This document shows positions 1 to 5,664 of a stretch of DNA of 7,421 nucleotides, piece by piece; within the stretch, counting starts at the first letter, position 1, and each line of letters opens with the position of its first letter. The stretch is from Victivallales bacterium. Its GTDB lineage: Bacteria; Verrucomicrobiota; Lentisphaeria; Oligosphaerales; Oligosphaeraceae. Location: contig CAAGMX010000390.1 of assembly GCA_900771165.1 (NCBI GenBank), forward strand, positions 1 through 7,421, in the 5' to 3' direction. The notes below the pieces were generated by a model. It did no database searches. It was given only the letters and a program-made list of their open reading frames with translations, and had not been told where the DNA came from. The translations under genes were made by a program, and so were the position numbers.

Positions 1-199
1 CCCGGGGATCCGCCTCGTTCACATATCCCCACACCGGCTTTCTGGGCCAGCTATGGCCGGGAAACTTGCTCACCGCGTTCTTTACGCTTTGCCACTCTCC
101 CATGCCTTCGGGCCAGAAGAGTCTGGTGCGGAGGTCGTCACCGGTATAGGCAGGCCAGACGTAGGCCGCCACATCCACATCCTGCGTTTGAAAGTCCAT
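1..199 (-). CDS. GH99-like / WbsX-type glycan protein, N-terminal fragment
   Basis: This is the first 66 codons of a gene that continues past the left edge. The ATG at 199-197 is the first start in its frame, and the reading is open to base 1. The translation begins MDFQTQDVDVAAYVWPAYTG and later contains FWPEGMGEW, KFPGH and VWGYVNEADPR. These match, from memory, the opening of the glycoside hydrolase family 99-like / WbsX family, whose members start with an 'AYYWP' strand, a 'GWGEW' segment, 'FPGH..P' and 'WGY..EADP'. That family folds as a TIM barrel and is variously annotated as a glycosyltransferase or an endo-mannosidase-like hydrolase; the true substrate is unknown. No signal peptide is visible, so the product should be cytoplasmic unless the start is wrong. 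No good Shine-Dalgarno sequence precedes the ATG. The catalytic region is outside the window. The family call is fairly secure, the activity is not. Confidence 0.8.
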   Translation of the reverse strand, partial: MDFQTQDVDVAAYVWPAYTGDDLRTRLFWPEGMGEWQSVKNAVSKFPGHSWPRKPVWGYVNEADPR

Positions 200-225
200 A
201 GGTAGGTCCGATTCTTTTGCGACAC

Positions 226-262
226 AAAAAGGGGAGCCTGACTTCGAGAAGCCCCGCTCCCC
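226..262 (-). terminator. Rho-independent terminator after the 1344-aa gene
   Basis: On the minus strand a 7-bp perfect GC-rich stem (GGGGAGC at 262-256 with GCTCCCC at 237-231) encloses an 18-nt loop. The loop contains a further small CTT/AAG hairpin. The stem is followed immediately by TTTTT (230-226) and then GTGTCG. It lies 67 nt beyond the stop codon of the large LamG gene and only 26 nt before the ATG of the GH99-like gene. It should end most transcripts of the upstream gene. The plus strand has no T-tract after the stem, so termination is expected in the minus direction only. Confidence 0.72.
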
Positions 263-295
263 GGGAAAACATGGTCTTTCCCCCCTTTCCCCGGG
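260..295 (-). promoter_or_regulatory. Second stem-loop overlapping the terminator
   Basis: Bases 286-295 (plus strand TTTCCCCGGG) and 260-269 (CCCGGGAAAA) can form a 10-bp stem with a 16-nt loop. The single plus-strand mismatch (266 with 289) becomes a G-U pair in minus-strand RNA, so the RNA stem is continuous. Its 3' arm shares bases 260-262 with the 5' arm of the terminator, so the two stems cannot both be complete. This is the geometry of an antiterminator, but it may simply be two neighbouring hairpins sharing three bases. The pairing is seen; a regulatory role is inferred. Confidence 0.35.
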
Positions 296-329
296 TCGTC
301 GGAGAGAGAGGGGGGATTTGCGTGGGAAG

Positions 330-3300
330 CTACTCCACCACCTGGAAGGTCTTCTGGGCGGTGACCCCGCTGGCCAAGTTGCGCACCCGGACACTCCAGG
401 TGCCCAGATCGTCATTGGGCGCCAGATCCACCGGCACCTCCAGCATCCCGCCCGCCGTGGCGTAGAATCCCGTCCGTTCCGCGGGCTCTCCGGCAGGGGT
501 AAGGAGGGTCAGCTCCAGGGGGATGATGCCATCCGGAGCCATCTTGGCCTCGTCGGAGACGGCGGCCTTGAGAAGAAGCTGTTCTCCCCGGCGTCCCTGG
601 GAGGGCACCTGGAGATCCAGGCGGGAAAGGGAATTCCGGGTGACCAGGTAGCAGCTGCCCTCGCCGGGCCCATAGGCAACAGGGAAGGAGACACCGCCCT
701 CTTTCCGGGTGGTCGCCTCCACTTCCTTGCCCTTCACCAGATCGAAGACGTGGCCTTCTCCCTGCACCCAGGCCTCTCCCTCCAGGGGGAGTCCCTTTTC
801 CATCACCAGGCCATATTGGCCCAGATATTCCCCGAAGGTGCGGTGGTCGTTCACCAGGAAGAGATAACGGCATTCCCCATTCTGGCGCATTCTGCCCACC
901 AGATCCAATGCGCTGGTGGCGAAGGGCATCTGGAGATAAGGAGACAGAGTTTTCTGGAGGATCCGGCTGTATTCCTGGAGGGCCTCCTTGTCCTCCCGGG
1001 ATTTCTGGGTGCGGGCCCGTTTGGGAAGCGTCAGATCCGGGATCAGGGCGGGGGTGAGGCTCTCATCCGCCACCAGAATGCCTCCCCGGTCCTGGAAGGC
1101 CCGGATGGCCTGGAGGACCTTCCGGGTCAGCACCGGGCAGTTGGGCATCACCAGGACTTCCACACTGGAGGGCACGCCCTGGGCCAGGAAGGTCTCCTCG
1201 TAGACCACGGCAGGGGGGTATCCCGCCCACTGGAGAGCCAGATGGAGATCCGCCTCCCAGGAATCGCTCCATCCCCAGGTTCCGCCTCCCACATAGATCT
1301 GGGAGGAGAAGCTTTCCAGGAAGGCCACCTTGGGCGGGGCGTCCTCCACCTGCATCAGCATGGGGCCCAGGGGTTTCACCACGGACTTCAGGAGGGAGGC
1401 CAGGCGCTTCTGGGTCTCCGGATGGGTGAACTCGTATCCGTTGTTTCCCCTGGGCTGCTTGCCGGTGAGGGTATTCCAGCCGTGATACATGATTCCCTTC
1501 ACCGGGCGGGAGATCATGGACCACAGGGCGATTTCCAGATGATCGGGGGAAATGGTGACGAACTTTGCGTCGGGGATTTCCCGTTCCCAGGGGGCGTGGC
1601 ACTCTTCGGCGGCAGGGAGTTTTTCCCGGGGAGCCACCCGGTTCCGGTACCAGATCACCTGGGTCATGGTCATGACCTTCTGGCCGGGTTTTCCCTGGGC
1701 CATGGCGAAGAGTTCATCAGTGGCCTGCCCCACCTTGATGGGATCGGGATAGCTATAGGTCCACTGGGAGATCACATCCACATTGCCGCCGCTTCCCCAG
1801 GTGGAGGGGGTGCGGACGGCGGGATCGAAGAAGGTCCAGATATCCGTGCGGCCGGTGGATTTCAGGGCGGCATCCGCCAGAGAATGAAGGTCGTTCCAGC
1901 CATCTCCGGTCTTCCAGAACCACTGGTAGAAGCGGAGAATGGGGTCGTCCTCCGGCAGGATCCCATCCACGGGGAAGTCTTTCACCCGCTGGCGGCTGAC
2001 GCCCTGTTTACGCTCCACCAGGTCAGGGATGGGGCCGCCCAGAGCCTTTTCGGCGGCCGCCACCTCCGCGGGATGGAAGGAGACCTCGGAGTGGTCCCGC
2101 ACCTCGGAGTGGATGAGGGCGGAATCCACCGAGCCGAAATCGCCGTAGGCCTCGGCATTGGACTGGCAGACATCCGTGGTGAACTTCCGGAAAATCTCCT
2201 GGGTCACATCTCCGGTGGCCGTGGGGATGCGCTCCCCCCGGCGGTTCACCCGGAAATACTCGTCCTTGTCCTTCAGCTTGGTGCCCAGCCAGGAGCCCGC
2301 CCGGATCCACAGGGTGCTGTGGAGGCCCAGGGCCGCCCGGTCGTTCAGACGGCGGCAGTCCGACGCATAGCCCGCCACCTCCTCGGGCCGGACAGCCCGG
2401 GAATTCTCCAGCACCTCGCCCATGCCGTTGAGGGTCACCAGATCATGGGTGAAGCCCAGCTGGGCGAGCCACTGGATGTCGTTGGCGTTATTCCACATGA
2501 CCACGGGCATGAAGGGGGCGGGTCTGGGAATGATGGTGATGGGAACCTGGCACTGGCTGGTCAATTCCAGGCCGCTGGCCGTGCGGGCCTTGGCCAGGAG
2601 GGAGAGGGTGTAGTCGCCAGGTTTACGGGAGAGATCCAGTTCGGCCGGGAGCACTTCAGTGGCGCCGTAGGGAATATTTTCCAGGCGCAGCTCAGAGAGT
2701 TCCCGGCCATCGGCAAAAAAACGCACTTCCTCCAGGGTCTCGTCGGCGGAATTGAGGTAGGCCAGCTTCAGGTGGGGGGGGCGTCCCTCAAAGCGCTGGA
2801 AGACCCGGCGGCCCGGCAGGGGATCCAGGGTAGGCACAGAGGCGTAGCGCTGAGGGATCCCCTGGTAGAGGATCACCTGGGCAATCATGCCGGGCAGGGG
2901 GCTGTAGTTGGCCACGGAGCGATCGCCCAAAGTCAGGTGGAAGTCGTTCTGGGCCAGGGCGCCCTTGCCTTCCAGCATGACCTGCTTCACACATTCGCCA
3001 TCCAGATAGAGGGCGGCCACGCCACGGCCATTGTAGGTGAAGGCCACCTTATGCCAGGCATCCGGAGGCAGTTCCAGGGGAGCGGAGACGACGCTGGCGG
3101 ATTCCGTGCCGAAGCCCAGCCACAGTTCCAGAGTATACTGTCCGGCGTCGCTGCGGCGGAGGAAGAGGCAGTATCCGCCGTTGCCCCGGGGATTGGTGTT
3201 CTTGTAGTGGTATCCCTTCTTGTCCACCAGGAAGAAGACATTCCGGGCGACGGTGGCGGCGGTTTGATCCAGGCAGAACCAGAGTTCCATGGCCATGGCG

Positions 3301-4364
3301 CCCTGGGGAACGAGCTCCGGCTGGTTGTAGACCGTCACGCCGTAGGAGGTGGCGCCATCGGCTTCGCCGGGGCAGACTTCCAGGGCCTGGCGCCCAGGTG
3401 CATACTCCTGGACCACCGCCATGGGGGAAACCTTGGCCTTCCAGCCGTGGCCGCTGGCGTCCTCGGCGGGTTTTTCGGGGTTGGAGAAGTTCCAGACGCC
3501 CACCCGTTCGGCGCCCTGGTCCTCCCCTTCCTCGGGAAGTTGGTCATAGAGGGGGAAATCGCTGCGGGGCTGGGCGGCGGGGGCGGGAGGCATGCCGCCG
3601 TAGCGCAGAGGAATGCCCTGATAGAGGACGGCCTGGGCCAGCTTTCCCGTGAAGGGGAAATGACGGCTGATGGCCCGGTCTCCCAGGCAGAGGCGATAGG
3701 TTCCCGGGGCGATGTCCTTGGCATCCTCCTTCTCCGAATGACGCATCTCCTTGCCATCCAGGAAGATACACATCTTTCCCAGGCCATTGTAGGTCAGCGC
3801 GGCGGTATGCCATTCCCCGGCCTTCATCTCCACGGCGGGAGAGGCGGCGTAGAGGGATTCCGTGCCGAAGCCCAGCCAGGCCCGCAGTTCGTATTTGCCA
3901 GGGGCCCGGCGCTGGAGATAGAGGTTGTATCCCTGGTTGCCGTTGGGGTTGGTGTTCTTGCTGAAGAATCCCTTCTTGTCCACCAGGAAGAAGCAATCCG
4001 TCTTCATGGTGTCGGCGATTTCCGCCAGCTGGAAGGCGATTTCAAAGGTGAAGGCACCCTTGGGCGTGAGCTTGGCATGGGAGGCCACCACCAGACCGCA
4101 GGCGGCATCCGGCGGATTTTCACTGCGGTTGGGCACCAGAGCGGCCCCGCCGTCCTCCAGGATTTCCTGGCTGGCACCCCCGAAGAGCTCTCCGTGGAAG
4201 CCGTTGCCCGAATGGTCAGCCCCGGGATTTTCTCCGGTGAAGGGCCAGTATCCCAGGCGGACCGCCCCTTCATCCTTGGGTTCGGACGGGGAGGCGGGGC
4301 CCAGCGCAGGGAGTACAGCGCACAGCGCACAGAGAATCAGCAGGGACAGAATTTTCCTTGGCAT
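330..4364 (-). CDS. Secreted LamG-LamG-glycosidase-like multidomain protein
   Basis: This 1344-residue protein starts at an ATG with a good AGGAG site 8 nt upstream and has a Sec signal peptide (about residues 1-24, with no convincing lipobox). Two similar concanavalin/LamG-like domains follow (about 35-256 and 287-507); both contain FFLVDKKG, KNTNP, LGFGTES, TYNG and YQGIP. A beta-sandwich linker spans about 515-612. Residues 615-1000 look like a (beta/alpha)8 barrel, and 1010-1150 resemble the Rossmann/GATase-like trimerisation domain of GH42 beta-galactosidases (PPKVAFLESFSS, then VLVMPN and GGILVADES). The C-terminus (about 1255-1344) is an Ig- or macroglobulin-like sandwich. In my strand assignment Glu754 (LIHSEVRD) ends strand 4, where the clan GH-A acid/base sits, but strand 7 (MTMTQVIWY) carries Gln902 where the nucleophile Glu is expected. 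It is probably an exported glycan-binding or glycan-cleaving protein. GH-A membership and any activity are inferred; the substrate is unknown. Confidence 0.82.
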   Translation of the reverse strand: MPRKILSLLILCALCAVLPALGPASPSEPKDEGAVRLGYWPFTGENPGADHSGNGFHGELFGGASQEILEDGGAALVPNRSENPPDAACGLVVASHAKLTPKGAFTFEIAFQLAEIADTMKTDCFFLVDKKGFFSKNTNPNGNQGYNLYLQRRAPGKYELRAWLGFGTESLYAASPAVEMKAGEWHTAALTYNGLGKMCIFLDGKEMRHSEKEDAKDIAPGTYRLCLGDRAISRHFPFTGKLAQAVLYQGIPLRYGGMPPAPAAQPRSDFPLYDQLPEEGEDQGAERVGVWNFSNPEKPAEDASGHGWKAKVSPMAVVQEYAPGRQALEVCPGEADGATSYGVTVYNQPELVPQGAMAMELWFCLDQTAATVARNVFFLVDKKGYHYKNTNPRGNGGYCLFLRRSDAGQYTLELWLGFGTESASVVSAPLELPPDAWHKVAFTYNGRGVAALYLDGECVKQVMLEGKGALAQNDFHLTLGDRSVANYSPLPGMIAQVILYQGIPQRYASVPTLDPLPGRRVFQRFEGRPPHLKLAYLNSADETLEEVRFFADGRELSELRLENIPYGATEVLPAELDLSRKPGDYTLSLLAKARTASGLELTSQCQVPITIIPRPAPFMPVVMWNNANDIQWLAQLGFTHDLVTLNGMGEVLENSRAVRPEEVAGYASDCRRLNDRAALGLHSTLWIRAGSWLGTKLKDKDEYFRVNRRGERIPTATGDVTQEIFRKFTTDVCQSNAEAYGDFGSVDSALIHSEVRDHSEVSFHPAEVAAAEKALGGPIPDLVERKQGVSRQRVKDFPVDGILPEDDPILRFYQWFWKTGDGWNDLHSLADAALKSTGRTDIWTFFDPAVRTPSTWGSGGNVDVISQWTYSYPDPIKVGQATDELFAMAQGKPGQKVMTMTQVIWYRNRVAPREKLPAAEECHAPWEREIPDAKFVTISPDHLEIALWSMISRPVKGIMYHGWNTLTGKQPRGNNGYEFTHPETQKRLASLLKSVVKPLGPMLMQVEDAPPKVAFLESFSSQIYVGGGTWGWSDSWEADLHLALQWAGYPPAVVYEETFLAQGVPSSVEVLVMPNCPVLTRKVLQAIRAFQDRGGILVADESLTPALIPDLTLPKRARTQKSREDKEALQEYSRILQKTLSPYLQMPFATSALDLVGRMRQNGECRYLFLVNDHRTFGEYLGQYGLVMEKGLPLEGEAWVQGEGHVFDLVKGKEVEATTRKEGGVSFPVAYGPGEGSCYLVTRNSLSRLDLQVPSQGRRGEQLLLKAAVSDEAKMAPDGIIPLELTLLTPAGEPAERTGFYATAGGMLEVPVDLAPNDDLGTWSVRVRNLASGVTAQKTFQVVE
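2844..4262 (-). repeat. Internal duplication of the LamG-like domain
   Basis: The two lectin-like domains of the large secreted protein (codons for residues about 35-256, bases 4262-3597, and about 287-507, bases 3506-2844) are recognisable copies at the protein level. Shared landmarks in the same order are FFLVDKKG, KNTNP.GN.GY, LGFGTES, TYNG, LDG, LGDR and YQGIP.RY. About 30 residues separate them. The copies differ at many positions, so this is an old tandem domain duplication and not a recent DNA repeat. Confidence 0.85.
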
Positions 4365-4372
4365 GATGATTT

Positions 4373-4377
4373 CTCCT
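4373..4377 (-). promoter_or_regulatory. Ribosome binding site of the 1344-aa gene
   Basis: Minus-strand AGGAG (in the context ACAGGAGAAATC) lies 8 nt before the ATG at 4364. Together with the signal peptide that follows at once, it fixes the start codon. Confidence 0.85.
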
Positions 4378-4387
4378 GTTTTGGTAT

Positions 4388-4411
4388 CGGGTTCCCAGGC
4401 GGGTTCCCGGG
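4388..4411 (-). repeat. Tandem 12-bp direct repeat in the gene leader
   Basis: Plus-strand CGGGTTCCCAGG (4388-4399) is followed directly by CGGGTTCCCGGG (4400-4411), two 12-mers differing at one base. The pair sits 24-47 nt upstream of the ATG of the large secreted gene. It could be a two-site operator or a small slippage duplication; nothing in the sequence decides between these. Confidence 0.5.
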
Positions 4412-4538
4412 GCGCCTCCTTCAGGCGAAGGCTCCCTCAAGGGCAGGAAAACCTCCATCTGCGGCAGGAACGACTCAGGACACCGCCATTGTTTCTCTTA
4501 AAAAATCTGATTTCCGGGGGGGATTTACGCTGCGGGCC

Positions 4539-5543
4539 TTATTCCATCACCTGGAGTTTCACCGGCTTATAGATGCCGCCGGCGCCGGCCACATCCTGGA
4601 CCCGGACGGTGATCTGGTTGGGTTCGCCCCAGCGGATCAGGTCCGTCACATCCAGGGAGAAGGGGACATTCCAGCCCATGGGGCCCATATCGTGGTCTCC
4701 CACATACTGTCCGTTGAGCCAGACCCAGGCGCTTTCATCCACGCTGTCGAAGCGGAGTTCCGCCGCATGGCAGACTGCAGGCTTTGCCGGGGCGTCGAAG
4801 GTGATCCGATACCAGGCGATGCCATCATAGGTGACGCCGAAGGACTCCCAGGTCTTGCCGATGCCCAGGGTCTTCCACCCGGCGTCATTGAACTCCGCCT
4901 CATAGGGCTTTTCCGTGGCATGGAGATTTCCCAGGGGATCGGTGGAGAATGCCCAGCCTTCCAGAGGCAGGGGATACTCCGCCGTCATCACCACCTCGTG
5001 ATCCCAGTCCGGCCGGTCCTTCAGCAGGGCCACATTCCGGTGGAAGGGCCAGGAAGCCCTCACCAGCAGCTGGCGGATCTGGTCATCCTTCTCCGTCTTC
5101 AGCAGCTCCTCGCTGCTCTTCCGCAGGGCCTCCGAGGGATTCTCCAGGGCCACGAAGGCCTGCACCGCCAGGCGGCGCACCGTCAGATCCTGGCTTCCCA
5201 GACTCTCCCGCAGGGTCTCCTCATCCAACTTTCCGCCCCGGATATTCCAGAGGGCCAGGAAGGCCCGCTCCCGGAGGGAAGCCTGGGCATGCTCCCTCAT
5301 GATTTTCCGCAGGAGAGGCACCGCCGAATCCCCCTGCTGAACCATCAGCCGCAACAGGGTTCCCTGAAGCACCGGATCCTCCTCCGTTTCCAGACGGGAG
5401 GCCAGTTCCTGGGAAGAAAGGGCCCCTTTCGCCCCTGCCTCCCGCAATTCCTGGCGGCGCTGGGCAAGGGATTCCCCGGGGACATCTCCGGCCCAGGCCA
5501 GAGACACCACCACGGCTAGCATCATCAGAATTGTCTTTTTCAT
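4539..5543 (-). CDS. Secreted HEAT-like plus GH2-type sugar-binding protein
   Basis: This 334-residue protein has a clear signal peptide (MKKTILMMLAVVVSLAWA, with likely cleavage after Ala18). Residues about 40-165 are paired amphipathic helices like HEAT/armadillo repeats (LRERAFLALWNI, LTVRRLAVQAFVAL). Residues about 180-334 form a jelly-roll domain resembling the N-terminal sugar-binding module of GH2 enzymes, with the landmarks GIAWYRITFDAP, VWLNGQYVGDHD, FSLDVTDLI and a closing RVQD..GAGGIYKPV. A real GH2 enzyme would continue through an Ig-like domain and a barrel, but this protein stops directly after the jelly roll, so it has no visible catalytic centre and is probably a glycan-binding or scaffold partner. 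The start is fixed by GGAAGGAG 7 nt upstream and the signal peptide; the frame stays open to 5687 but only with low-complexity basic residues overlapping the previous gene. It is probably co-expressed with the large LamG protein downstream. Export and fold class are well supported; the role is inferred. Confidence 0.85.
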   Translation of the reverse strand: MKKTILMMLAVVVSLAWAGDVPGESLAQRRQELREAGAKGALSSQELASRLETEEDPVLQGTLLRLMVQQGDSAVPLLRKIMREHAQASLRERAFLALWNIRGGKLDEETLRESLGSQDLTVRRLAVQAFVALENPSEALRKSSEELLKTEKDDQIRQLLVRASWPFHRNVALLKDRPDWDHEVVMTAEYPLPLEGWAFSTDPLGNLHATEKPYEAEFNDAGWKTLGIGKTWESFGVTYDGIAWYRITFDAPAKPAVCHAAELRFDSVDESAWVWLNGQYVGDHDMGPMGWNVPFSLDVTDLIRWGEPNQITVRVQDVAGAGGIYKPVKLQVME

Positions 5544-5550
5544 TCCGGCA

Positions 5551-5558
5551 CTCCTTCC
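5551..5558 (-). promoter_or_regulatory. Ribosome binding site of the HEAT/GH2-like gene
   Basis: Minus-strand GGAAGGAG lies 7 nt before the ATG at 5543. It selects this start over in-frame positions further upstream, which would place non-hydrophobic residues before the signal peptide. Confidence 0.85.
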
Positions 5559-5610
5559 CGGCAGGAAGGCTTGTCTTCTCCACCGGGTTCTTCTTCCTTT
5601 GGCGTCAGGG

Positions 5611-5640
5611 CCTCCCCGACCCCCCCGTTTTCCGGGGAGG
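5611..5640 (-). terminator. GC-rich inverted repeat after acyl-CoA dehydrogenase
   Basis: A perfect 8-bp inverted repeat (plus strand CCTCCCCG at 5611-5618 and CGGGGAGG at 5633-5640, loop 14 nt) begins 24 nt past the stop codon of the dehydrogenase. No T-tract follows on either strand. It may be a weak or factor-assisted terminator or an mRNA 3'-end stabilising hairpin. The rest of the 121-nt gap (5544-5664) contains only the ribosome binding site of the next gene and no promoter I can defend. Confidence 0.4.
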
Positions 5641-5664
5641 AGGCGAGAGGGGAACGGCGCTGGG

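Larger units (their letters stand above)
4365..4538 (-). other. 174-nt intergenic leader between the two secreted genes
   Basis: The spacer holds the ribosome binding site and the 12-bp tandem repeat listed separately. It also has two mutually exclusive 5-bp hairpins (CGCCT 4413-4417 with AGGCG 4423-4427, and CCTTC 4418-4422 with GAAGG 4427-4431). A short AT-rich stretch lies at about 4490-4515 in otherwise GC-rich sequence. No strong stem followed by a T-run is present, so transcripts of the upstream gene may read through. The AT-rich patch could hold a promoter, but I cannot identify convincing -35 and -10 boxes. Confidence 0.5.

Noticed and set aside
1..11. CCCGGGGATCC at the left edge resembles a SmaI-BamHI cloning-vector polylinker.
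   Set aside because: The bases are in frame with the GH99-like gene and encode the end of NEADPR, which is what that family has at this position. The next bases do not match a polylinker, so this is native sequence.
138..272. A 44-codon minus-strand reading frame (ATG at 272) overlapping the terminator and the start of the GH99-like gene, which could be a leader peptide.
   Set aside because: Only a G-rich purine run precedes it, the peptide shows no regulatory codon pattern or recognisable motif, and it is in a different frame from the gene. Chance is the simpler explanation.
4270..4458. A 62-codon minus-strand frame in the spacer and the start of the large secreted gene.
   Set aside because: Most of it overlaps the signal-peptide region in another frame, it has no recognisable motif, and it is best seen as a shadow.
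4485..4525. AT-rich patch with a short AAAT/ATTT hairpin and a T-run on the minus strand, considered as a terminator after the HEAT/GH2-like gene.
   Set aside because: The stem is only four A-T pairs with a 3-nt loop, far too weak for intrinsic termination.
318..5519. A 1733-codon open frame on the plus strand.
   Set aside because: It is codon-aligned antisense to two genes with signal peptides, ribosome binding sites and recognisable domains. Its openness follows from the absence of TTA, CTA and TCA codons, and its translation is low-complexity.
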